Shown: positions 15,926-23,403 of the stretch, piece after piece
How the letters are laid out: each line of letters opens with the position of its first letter
How positions within the stretch are numbered: the stretch's first letter is position 1
Source: Thermoguttaceae bacterium
Lineage (GTDB): Bacteria > Planctomycetota > Planctomycetia > Pirellulales > Thermoguttaceae
Reading direction: 5' to 3'
Length of the DNA stretch: 64,000 nucleotides
Assembly (NCBI GenBank): GCA_017447865.1
Contig: JAFSMO010000046.1
Location: forward strand, 97,214 to 161,213
Translations under genes and position numbers: made by a program
Notes under the pieces: model-generated
What the model saw: the letters and a program-made list of their open reading frames with translations, nothing else
The model's database searches: none
Told to the model about the DNA's origin: nothing

Positions 15926-17329
15926 ATGAAATCATTTTGGAAAAACTTCCGGTTTAACCGGCGCGATTTTATGAAAACCTCCGCCGTGCTGACCGGCGCC
16001 GCCCTGGTTTCCCCGCTGAGCGCAGAGGAGGCGGACGCGAACCAGCCGCTCGTCCCGTTTCAGGACGCCGTGCCGTATTCCAGCCCGCGGGACGGCAAAA
16101 CGTGGTTTCGCGGAAATACGCACATGCACACGTTCCGGAGTGACGGCCGGGCGTTCCCCGACGAAGCCGCCGCGCTTTACAAACGCCTCGGGTACAATTT
16201 CGTCGTGCTGACCGACCACAATTCGACGCACGAGGACCCGGACCGCTGGGTTCAGGTCGGGACGCGGAACCTGGCGCCGGAAATGATCGAGCGTCTGGAG
16301 AAAAACTTCCCGGACCTGATGCCGGAAAAACGCCTCAACGCGGACGGCGTGCCGCAGTACCGCCTGCGCACGTTCGACGAAATGTCGGCCGAACTGAACG
16401 AGCCGGGGAAATTCCTGCTGATGAGCGGGAACGAAGTGAGCGTCCCGGCCAAAAACGGTGACGATTTGCACTGCAACCTGATCAATACGCGCTCCGGCTG
16501 CAAGACCGTTTCGCTCGCCAACACGTCGGAGCTTCTGGACTGGATGGTCGAAATCCGCGACCAGCTCGTCGGAAGTTTCAATCCCGAGGCGCTTTTCACG
16601 GTGAACCACCCGCTTTGGAAGTACTTCGACGTGGACCCGATGGACCTCGTGCGAATCCCGTCGATCCGCTTCTTCGAGGTGGCGAACGTGGAGGCCCGCC
16701 CGCTCTTTCCGGTCCCGCCGAAAGCCTGGACGCACGATAAATTCTGGGACGTGGTGAACGCTTTCCGCGTCGTTCGGGGCCTTCCGCTCCTTTACGGCGT
16801 GGGCTCGGACGATACGCACGACTACACGATGTTCTACGACCGCCCGCGTTTCATCGGCTACTCGATGGTTCTGGCCGAAGAACTGAGCGTTCCGGCGCTG
16901 ATGAAGGCGTTTTACTGCGGAAATTCCTACACTTCGACCGGCCTGACGCTCCGGGACGTGCGTTTCGACGCCGATTCCCGCACTTTGAGCGTGGAAGTCG
17001 ATCCGGTGCCGGGCTTCGAGTACACGATCCAGTTCATCGGGACGCGCCGCGGCTTCGATCCGAACGTTCAGGAGTGGTTCGAGCATCAGGCCGAGGGCGA
17101 AATCCCGCCGTGGCTCATCAAGTCCGGCTTCCGGCCGAAGCGGCGTTTGCCGGTCTACTCCGAAAAAATCGGCGAGGTTTTCCAGGAGACGCAGGGGTTG
17201 AAAGCTTCGTACACGCTGAAGCCCGAGGACCTGTACGTCCGCGCGAAGATCTTCACCCAGAAGGCGACGCAGACCGAGGACGAGCACCCCATGACGCCGA
17301 TTGCGTGGACCCAGCCGATCAAAAACTAA
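15926..17329 (+). CDS. Tat-exported PHP-family metal-dependent phosphoesterase
   Basis: A 467-residue protein. The N-terminus NRRDFMKTSAVLTGAAL is a twin-arginine signal, pointing to export of a folded, metal-loaded enzyme. The PHP domain begins with GNTHMHTFRSDG (metal-binding HXH) and continues with FVVLTDHNSTHED, GNEVS and GVGSDDTHDY. PHP proteins are metal-dependent phosphoesterases or hydrolases; the substrate of this secreted type is unknown. The last 150 residues are probably a beta-rich accessory domain. It lies 32 bases after gltX and 29 bases before dnaX. Confidence 0.8.
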   Translation: MKSFWKNFRFNRRDFMKTSAVLTGAALVSPLSAEEADANQPLVPFQDAVPYSSPRDGKTWFRGNTHMHTFRSDGRAFPDEAAALYKRLGYNFVVLTDHNSTHEDPDRWVQVGTRNLAPEMIERLEKNFPDLMPEKRLNADGVPQYRLRTFDEMSAELNEPGKFLLMSGNEVSVPAKNGDDLHCNLINTRSGCKTVSLANTSELLDWMVEIRDQLVGSFNPEALFTVNHPLWKYFDVDPMDLVRIPSIRFFEVANVEARPLFPVPPKAWTHDKFWDVVNAFRVVRGLPLLYGVGSDDTHDYTMFYDRPRFIGYSMVLAEELSVPALMKAFYCGNSYTSTGLTLRDVRFDADSRTLSVEVDPVPGFEYTIQFIGTRRGFDPNVQEWFEHQAEGEIPPWLIKSGFRPKRRLPVYSEKIGEVFQETQGLKASYTLKPEDLYVRAKIFTQKATQTEDEHPMTPIAWTQPIKN

Positions 17330-17358
17330 AACCGAAAGCTTTTTCAAAGGAACGAATC

Positions 17359-19224
17359 ATGGCCGCCGAAAACGAATACCAGGTCGTCGCACGCCGCTAC
17401 CGCCCGCAGAAATTCAGCGAGCTGGTCGGCCAGGAGCATATTGCCCGGGCTTTGAGCAATGCGATCCAGAACAATCGGATCGGCCATGCGTACCTTTTCA
17501 CAGGTGCACGAGGCGTGGGGAAAACCTCCACCGCCCGCATTTTCGCCAAGTCGCTGAACTGCATTCACGGCCCGACCTCCGACCCGTGCGGTCAGTGCGA
17601 GATCTGCGAGGCGATCACGGCGGGCGAGGACCTCGACGTCATTGAAATCGACGGCGCGAGCAACCGCGGGATCGATCAGGTCCGGACGATCATCCAGAAC
17701 GTGAACGTCCGCCCATCGCGCGCCCGGTTCAAAATCTACATCATCGACGAAGTTCACATGCTGACGGACGAAGCGTTCAACGCTTTGCTGAAAACGCTCG
17801 AAGAGCCGCCGGAGCACGTGAAGTTCATCTTTTGCACGACCGAAGTCAACAAGATCCCAATCACGATTTTGTCCCGGTGCCAGCGTTTCGATTTTGCGGG
17901 GATCAGCATCCCGGAAATCGCGCGGCGGCTTCAGCTCATCGTCGATTCGGAAGGGCTGAACGCGGAGCCGGAGGCGATCAACCTCCTCGCGCGGCGGGCG
18001 AACGGCTCGATGCGTGACGGCCAGTCGCTGCTGGAGCAGCTTCTGGCGTTCACGTCGGGGACCATCACGCTTCAGGACGTTCATCAGCTCCTCGGAACGG
18101 CCAAGGATGAAGTTTTGGTCGAGATTCTGCGCGCAGTCTCGCGGAATGAACCGGCAGTGATCCTGCGGACGCTCGACGTGATGTTCCAGCAGGGGACCGA
18201 CCCGGGCCAGCTTTTGGAGCAGCTTTTCGGCTGCCTGCGCGACCTGATGGCGATTCTGGCCGGCTGCGGGAGTGAAAGTTTCCTTTTCCTGCCGCCCGAT
18301 CTGGAGGAAGAAGCGCGTGAAATGGCCGGGAAAATGGGCCTCGACGTGATCCTCGCCGCGATGCAGGTCGCCGACCACACGCTCACGCGGATGAAGGTCA
18401 GCACGCAGAGCCGCCTTCTGGTCGAAATGGCGTTCATCCGGATCTGCTCGCTCCAGAGCCTCGTCAGTCTGGCGGACGTCGTGACGCACGTGCAGAGCTC
18501 GGACTCCCTGAAGCACGAACCCGCGGGAATGATTTCCTCTTCGGAGCCTGAGCAAAAGCCGCAGATCGTGCCTCCGCCGGGAGTGCGCCGTTCCTTCGTG
18601 GAAGAGTCGGCCGACGCTCCGATTAAAAAAAAAGATTTGAGTGAGGCTCCGGCCCAGGTTTCGCCGAACGCCCAGAATCCCCCGGCGGCTTCTGCGCCTT
18701 CGGTTCCTCCGGTTTCCAAACCGGTCTCGGAGCTGCCCGACGGACCGATGGATTCCACGGAAACCGACCTTCCGACCGATGCTTTCTCGGTTTACCACTC
18801 GGAACCGGCAGGAGGAGGGGGATCTCCGCGTTCCGGCGCTCAACCGGACGTTCAGACGGTTTGGAACCGCTTTCTCTCGGCGCTCGAAAAATTCCCTCAC
18901 GAACATGAAGCCACGATCTCCACTTTGCGGGATCTGAAGGACCTGCAGCTGAGTCCCGACGGTGGGACCGTGACGGTCGTTTACCCGTCCCGCTGCGCGT
19001 TCGATCTTCACCAGTTCCAAAGAAATCCGCAGGACGTTACGCGGCTGGAGCAGATGCTCGGCCTGAAGGTAAAACTGACGGTGGAAGAATCTGGCGGCGA
19101 AACCTCTGGGGCGCCCAATGGAGGGATGGGCCTGCGCCAGAAGTACGAAAGCCCGCTTCTTTCGGCAGCGGAGAAACTGTTCGGCGCGACGATCCAGCGG
19201 GTCGAAAAAAGAAAAAAGCCGTAG
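17359..19224 (+). CDS. dnaX: DNA polymerase III subunits gamma and tau
   Basis: Started at the ATG at 17359 (MAAENEYQVVARRYRPQKF) after AAAGGAA, the protein has 621 residues. The open frame extends upstream into the PHP gene but without homology. It is the AAA+ clamp-loader subunit: Walker A GARGVGKTSTA, zinc-binding cysteines (CGQCEIC), Walker B IIDEVHML, and SRC sensor motif LSRCQRF. Residues about 370-560 are linker and domain IV/V. A run of nine A at codons 423-425, with stop codons at once in both other frames, suggests production of a truncated gamma form of about 428 residues. The tau-specific C-terminus is short. Confidence 0.95.
   Translation: MAAENEYQVVARRYRPQKFSELVGQEHIARALSNAIQNNRIGHAYLFTGARGVGKTSTARIFAKSLNCIHGPTSDPCGQCEICEAITAGEDLDVIEIDGASNRGIDQVRTIIQNVNVRPSRARFKIYIIDEVHMLTDEAFNALLKTLEEPPEHVKFIFCTTEVNKIPITILSRCQRFDFAGISIPEIARRLQLIVDSEGLNAEPEAINLLARRANGSMRDGQSLLEQLLAFTSGTITLQDVHQLLGTAKDEVLVEILRAVSRNEPAVILRTLDVMFQQGTDPGQLLEQLFGCLRDLMAILAGCGSESFLFLPPDLEEEAREMAGKMGLDVILAAMQVADHTLTRMKVSTQSRLLVEMAFIRICSLQSLVSLADVVTHVQSSDSLKHEPAGMISSSEPEQKPQIVPPPGVRRSFVEESADAPIKKKDLSEAPAQVSPNAQNPPAASAPSVPPVSKPVSELPDGPMDSTETDLPTDAFSVYHSEPAGGGGSPRSGAQPDVQTVWNRFLSALEKFPHEHEATISTLRDLKDLQLSPDGGTVTVVYPSRCAFDLHQFQRNPQDVTRLEQMLGLKVKLTVEESGGETSGAPNGGMGLRQKYESPLLSAAEKLFGATIQRVEKRKKP
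18625..18644 (+). promoter_or_regulatory. Probable dnaX slippage/frameshift site (A9)
   Basis: Nine consecutive A (18625-18633) form codons 423-425 of dnaX. Shifting to -1 meets TGA at 18642-18644 after three more codons (AGA TTT GAG); shifting to +1 meets TGA at 18638-18640. Both shifted products have about 425-428 residues, like the gamma subunit made by slippage at an A9 run in Thermus thermophilus. Confidence 0.6.
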
Positions 19225-19240
19225 CGCGGAGGGCTGCGGC
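19203..19240 (-). terminator. Rho-independent terminator of the DUF5009 gene
   Basis: On the minus strand GCCGCAGC (19240-19233) pairs with GCTACGGC (19225-19218), with one G-U pair, followed by a T-rich run (19217-19205). It overlaps the end of the convergent dnaX. Confidence 0.75.
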
Positions 19241-19277
19241 CTGAAATTAAAGGGAAACTCTGGGAATTCTTGAAACT

Positions 19278-20561
19278 CTAAACTCTCAGGAACGTCTTCG
19301 TCCTGTACAAATGCCAGAGGAAGAACCAGAAGAGCAGGGCGGCGCCGAGGGCCTTGACCGTCGGGTACCACGCGCCGAAAAACGGCTCCGTCCCGTACAG
19401 AAACGCCTGCGAAATGGCGGCGAATCCGACGAATTTCGGCATCATGTACGCCGTGATCGAGTTCATGCCCGGAACCGTCAGGACGATGCTCCACGCGCGG
19501 AAGTTCAGCACGTCGATGATCTCGTAAAAAACGGCCAGCAGGACGATGCTCCAGCCGCTCGCCCACAAAACCATGGTCGGCGTCCAGATGTGCTTCACCA
19601 GCGGGCAGTAGAAGCAGGTCCCCTCCGGGACTTTGGACCAGCCCCAGCCGACGATGAGCATGGCGAAGCCGATGATCAGCAGACGCACGAAAATCTGCGT
19701 GCCGGAAAGCATTTTGGTGGGGGATTGGACCTCAGCGGGCGGCAGGACTTCCGAGGCGTTTTCCGCCTGGGTCTCGGGCCGGGAAAGGGGATTCCGCCGG
19801 ATCAGCTCGCCCGAGAAAACGCCGGTCAGAGCCGTGCAGATGAACGTCAGGCTGCTCAGGATCCAGGTGTAACGGTAAGACTCCGAAAACGCCCAGGTCC
19901 CGTCTTCATTGAACGAGACGCAGTCGCGCCACGGGCCGAGGACCACGCGGTCCACCCACTCGCAGAGATTGGAGTCGGGGGCGTAACTTCCCGCGCCGTA
20001 CACGATCCCATCCGCGCCCGTCATGGAGACGAACGCCATCAGGGCCCAGTACGCGAGCATCAAAACGACGCAAATTCCGACCTGAAAACGCACGCGGAAG
20101 TGCAAATAGAAAATCGAGGCGAACAGGTAGCCGACCGCGATGGTTTGCAGCGTGTTCGAGAAAAGACGCAGGCCGTGCGACCAGTGGAAGTCGAGGAAAT
20201 TCCCCTGCATGATCATGCCGAAGATCCACAAAACGACGACGCGGCGCAGGATGCGGAGGTAAATTTTCAGGTAGTTCGGCGAGCCGTCCTGGGTGCGGTA
20301 TTTCGCGAACTGGAACGGAATGCTCAGCCCCGCGCAGAAAACGAAGAGCGGCATGAGCAGGTCCCAGAGCACGAAACCCTCCCACGGCACGTGACCGAAC
20401 CAGCCGGAAATCGTAGAGCCGATCCCTTCGCTGGAGAAAAAGTCGGCCAGTGGGCTTTCTTTCCGGACGACCGAGAAAAACGGGCCAAAAATGACCAGCA
20501 GGAACATGGTAAAACCACGTAAAGCGTCGATCGACGCCAGGCGTTTGGTGGGGGTGGGCAT
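19278..20561 (-). CDS. DUF5009 / heparan-alpha-glucosaminide N-acetyltransferase-like membrane protein
   Basis: A 427-residue polytopic membrane protein. The N-terminal RLASIDALRGFTMFLLV is the hallmark of the DUF5009/YeiB/HGSNAT superfamily, and about ten hydrophobic segments follow, with WEGFVLWDLLMPLFVFCAGLSIPF. Eukaryotic relatives transfer acetyl groups from acetyl-CoA across a membrane onto glucosamine ends; in Planctomycetota and Bacteroidota the homologues are widespread, with unproven substrate. Located 76 bases downstream of the ceramidase-like gene, probably in one transcript, which would couple two secreted/membrane glycan or lipid functions. Confidence 0.75.
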   Translation of the reverse strand: MPTPTKRLASIDALRGFTMFLLVIFGPFFSVVRKESPLADFFSSEGIGSTISGWFGHVPWEGFVLWDLLMPLFVFCAGLSIPFQFAKYRTQDGSPNYLKIYLRILRRVVVLWIFGMIMQGNFLDFHWSHGLRLFSNTLQTIAVGYLFASIFYLHFRVRFQVGICVVLMLAYWALMAFVSMTGADGIVYGAGSYAPDSNLCEWVDRVVLGPWRDCVSFNEDGTWAFSESYRYTWILSSLTFICTALTGVFSGELIRRNPLSRPETQAENASEVLPPAEVQSPTKMLSGTQIFVRLLIIGFAMLIVGWGWSKVPEGTCFYCPLVKHIWTPTMVLWASGWSIVLLAVFYEIIDVLNFRAWSIVLTVPGMNSITAYMMPKFVGFAAISQAFLYGTEPFFGAWYPTVKALGAALLFWFFLWHLYRTKTFLRV

Positions 20562-20583
20562 AAAATGGGGTCCTTCTTGGGGC

Positions 20584-20618
20584 GGACGGTTTGAAAGTCT
20601 GAAACTTTCGGACCGTCC
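20584..20618. other. Hairpin between the ceramidase-like and DUF5009 genes
   Basis: GGACGGT (20584-20590) pairs with ACCGTCC (20612-20618), and inside it GAAAGT pairs with ACTTTC. There is no T-run on the minus strand, so it looks more like an RNA-stability or processing hairpin than a terminator. Confidence 0.5.
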
Positions 20619-20637
20619 TTAAAAACACTTCAAAATT

Positions 20638-22059
20638 CTACTCGAACAGACTGTTCACCATTTCGACCAGCTTCGTGCGGATCTTCTCCTCGGCCTTCGG
20701 CTCGCAGCAGCTGCTCATCGTGCGCCAGGTCGTGTACCCGCCCAGCTCGAAGTCGGCCTCGGTGGGCAAGTAGCCGGCGTAGTCGTTTGCCAGCGCAATC
20801 GTGTAGGTCATCGGAGCCTTGGACGCGGCGCGGATCTTGTGGCCCGTCGCACTGTACACTTCGTTCGGGAGGATCGTGATCCCCACGTCGCCGATCCGGA
20901 CCGCCTGGAGCGTCAGCGCCCGCTCGGCCGGCCAGGAGTCCATCAGGACCGTGTCCAGTGCGTAAACGTCGGTCATGGTCCGAATCTCCTTCCCTTCGGC
21001 TTCGAGGTCCGCGAGGTACTTCTTTGCCTTTTCGACCTGGGCCGGCGTTCCTTTGCGGACTCCGACGGTCAGTTTTTCTTCCGTCATTTTGACCGGGACC
21101 CAGTCGGTGAACTGCATCCGTTTGCAGGCCCGTTCCGCTGCGTCGGCGACCGAGTTGGCGACGGTTTCCATCGTGAATTTGCGCGTCTGATTGAACGGGT
21201 CGATGCAGTTGCAATCGCCGCTCGTTCCGTTCGTCATGACGGCGAAAAAGTTTTCATCCCCGCCCAGACGTTTGGCCATTTCCGAGCAGAAAACGCCGAA
21301 ATAGTCCGCCGAAATGTCCGGCGCGCCGGCGTAGTGGGTCGAGTAGTTCGCCATCAGCGCGAGCGGTTTTCCGTCCGGCGACTGGAACGCGACCACGTAA
21401 ACCGTCGGGTTCGGGATCCCCGTCCGGCAAATAATATTCGCGGTCCCGGGATTCATCTGCGCGATGTTGCATTTCGCTCCGGTGAAATCGGGGTCCACCG
21501 TCAAGGCCGTTCCTTCTTTCAGAATGTAGCGGCGGCAGTAAACGTTTTCCGGGTCGAAATCCCTTCCCCACGCGACGCGGGCGTCCTGGCGGTTCTGGTA
21601 CGCGGCGACGACCGCCTCGACCAGTTTTTCACGGAAGAGGGCCGGGTAGTGCTCGTCCACCGGCGTCCCGAGGAGCGGCATCAGCGATGGGCACGAGTGG
21701 CAGTGCGTCGAGGAAACCATGATCCGGTCTTTCCTCAAGGGGACCTTCTTCACGATCTGGTCTTTGGCCCACTCGATCAGCTCGCCGGGAATGACGCAGG
21801 CGTCGGCCGTCGCCATGGCGATCTGGGTCTCGCCGTCATCGATCACGATCGCGCGGATGTGGAGCGGGTCGTTCACCTTGCTGCAGTACCAGGCCGTGAA
21901 ACCGCCGTTCATCACGCACGGGAACTGGGTCGGGGAGGAATCCACCACGGCCGTTCCGACCTTGAGGAATTGCGGGTGCGCCGGCTCCTCCGCGAAAAGA
22001 GAAACCACGAAAGAAAAAAGACTCAGGGCGAAAATCAGAAAATGGGTGGGGCGAAGCAT
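20638..22059 (-). CDS. Secreted neutral/alkaline ceramidase-like protein
   Basis: A 473-residue protein with an N-terminal signal peptide (about residues 1-23). The mature part starts LKVGTAVVDSSPTQFPCVMNGGF, carries the likely zinc-binding STHCHSCPSLMPLLG segment, and later NYSTHYAGAPDISADYFG and TNGTSGDCNCIDPF. This pattern is that of the neutral/alkaline non-lysosomal ceramidase N-terminal domain family, which is expanded in Planctomycetota. It lacks the C-terminal Ig-like domain of true ceramidases (about 650 residues), so amide hydrolysis of a sphingolipid is not assured; other amide or ester substrates are possible. It has a near-consensus promoter. Confidence 0.75.
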   Translation of the reverse strand: MLRPTHFLIFALSLFSFVVSLFAEEPAHPQFLKVGTAVVDSSPTQFPCVMNGGFTAWYCSKVNDPLHIRAIVIDDGETQIAMATADACVIPGELIEWAKDQIVKKVPLRKDRIMVSSTHCHSCPSLMPLLGTPVDEHYPALFREKLVEAVVAAYQNRQDARVAWGRDFDPENVYCRRYILKEGTALTVDPDFTGAKCNIAQMNPGTANIICRTGIPNPTVYVVAFQSPDGKPLALMANYSTHYAGAPDISADYFGVFCSEMAKRLGGDENFFAVMTNGTSGDCNCIDPFNQTRKFTMETVANSVADAAERACKRMQFTDWVPVKMTEEKLTVGVRKGTPAQVEKAKKYLADLEAEGKEIRTMTDVYALDTVLMDSWPAERALTLQAVRIGDVGITILPNEVYSATGHKIRAASKAPMTYTIALANDYAGYLPTEADFELGGYTTWRTMSSCCEPKAEEKIRTKLVEMVNSLFE

Positions 22060-22141
22060 AAAAAACTCCTTGGGTTAAAATGGAAATGGCGGGTGGTTGG
22101 GGGCCGCTCGACTTTTCAGCGTCAAAATCGCGGCAGTCTGA

Positions 22142-22170
22142 ATTATAGCATACGGGACCGGAAAAGTCAA
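22142..22170 (-). promoter_or_regulatory. Predicted promoter of the ceramidase-like gene
   Basis: Minus strand TTGACT (22170-22165), 17-base spacer, TATAAT (22147-22142). A TTTCCGGAAA palindrome stands just upstream of the -35 box. Confidence 0.65.
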
Positions 22171-22215
22171 GTTTCCGGAAACGTTTTTTCCAAAAATTTT
22201 CGGGCGGATCGTCCC

Positions 22216-22244
22216 TTGACTTTTCGTCCGTTTCTGAGTAGAAT
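22216..22244 (+). promoter_or_regulatory. Predicted promoter of the GNAT-fusion gene
   Basis: TTGACT (22216-22221), 17-base spacer, TAGAAT (22239-22244); divergent from the ceramidase-like promoter. Confidence 0.55.
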
Positions 22245-22291
22245 GATCAGGTCGTTCCGATCGTCAAGAAAACACCACTGAGGAAGATCCG

Positions 22292-23389
22292 ATGGAATTT
22301 CAGCCCCAACCCACCAATGAACCTGAACTGCGCACGGCGCGTCTGACGCTCACTCCCATGACGCCGGGCGAGCTGGAGGAAATGATCGCGAAAACCCGGC
22401 GCGAGGTCCCGGAACTGAGCCGGGCGTACGAAGAAATGCTCTCGAACTGCCGGCGCTTTCCGAAAGATTTTTTGTGGAATACTGCCTGGAAAATGGCGCT
22501 TTCCAAAGACGGCGCCGAGGTCGGAAACGCGGGCTTCAAAGGGCTTTCCGACTCGGGGGTGGTTGAGATCGGCTACGGGATCGAGGAAGAATTTCAGGGA
22601 AAAGGTTTCGCCACGGAAGGGGCCGCGGCCCTTTGCGCCTGGGCTTTGGACCAGCCGGGAATTTCTGCCGTGGAAGCGGAAACGGAGCCGGAAAACCGGG
22701 CCTCGAGGCGCGTTCTGGAAAAAATCGGATTCCAACCCACCGGAGAAAACGGAGCCGAAGGCCCGCGTTTCAGGCTGACCCGCTCCACGCTCCCGGACCT
22801 TTTGAAACTTTCCGACGAAAATCTCCGCCGTGCGCGAAAAGTCGTTCAGGAGGCGGGGATCCTCCCGGCGTGGGAGAAGATCGGCGCGGTGGTGAACCCG
22901 GTCGGGTCGTGCGCGATGGGGCTGATCATGACGCACCGCGACGTGGATTTTCACGTCTATTTGCCGGAGCTGAACGCAGCGCAGAGTTTTCAGGCCATGA
23001 CCGAAATTTGCTCCCGACCCGGCGTCACGCGGATGGAATTCCGGAATCTGGCGAACACGCCGGAAGAGTGCTTCGAGTTCCACGTCTGGTTTGCGGAAAA
23101 ACTCCCCGACGGCTCGGAGGAAGAGTGGCAGATCGACCTGATCCAGATCCTGCCCGGCTCGCGGTTCGACGGTTTCTTCGAGCGGGTAGCGCAGCGGGTC
23201 CGGGACGTTCTTACGCCGGAAACCCGACTGGCGATTTTGCGGCTGAAATACGAAACGCCGCCTGGCGAGCACATCATGGGGATCGAGTACTACCAGGCGG
23301 TTTTGGAAGGCGGCGTCCGTACGTGGGACGAATTCCGTGCGTGGCGTGCGGCCCGCGGCGAGGCGGGGATCATCGAGTGGATGCCGTGA
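22292..23389 (+). CDS. GNAT acetyltransferase fused to a nucleotidyltransferase-like domain
   Basis: A 365-residue two-domain protein with GAGGAAG ahead of the ATG. Residues about 10-165 are a GNAT domain of the RimJ/RimL type (LRTARLTLTPMTPGEL, VEIGYGIEEEFQGKGFATEG for acetyl-CoA binding, ENRASRRVLEKIGF). Residues about 185-360 contain G205-S206 followed by HRD217-V-D219-FHVYL, the G-S...DxD pattern of the polymerase-beta-like nucleotidyltransferase fold, as in small aminoglycoside or lincosamide nucleotidyltransferase-like proteins. The domains may act in sequence on a small molecule or on a protein; this is inference. No operon partner. Confidence 0.7.
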   Translation: MEFQPQPTNEPELRTARLTLTPMTPGELEEMIAKTRREVPELSRAYEEMLSNCRRFPKDFLWNTAWKMALSKDGAEVGNAGFKGLSDSGVVEIGYGIEEEFQGKGFATEGAAALCAWALDQPGISAVEAETEPENRASRRVLEKIGFQPTGENGAEGPRFRLTRSTLPDLLKLSDENLRRARKVVQEAGILPAWEKIGAVVNPVGSCAMGLIMTHRDVDFHVYLPELNAAQSFQAMTEICSRPGVTRMEFRNLANTPEECFEFHVWFAEKLPDGSEEEWQIDLIQILPGSRFDGFFERVAQRVRDVLTPETRLAILRLKYETPPGEHIMGIEYYQAVLEGGVRTWDEFRAWRAARGEAGIIEWMP

Positions 23390-23403
23390 GGCCGTAAAAC
23401 TCG

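Noticed and set aside
17344..19566. 740-residue open frame antisense to dnaX
   Set aside because: Composition bias (Arg/His/Pro) and full overlap with dnaX; no domain and no ribosome binding site.
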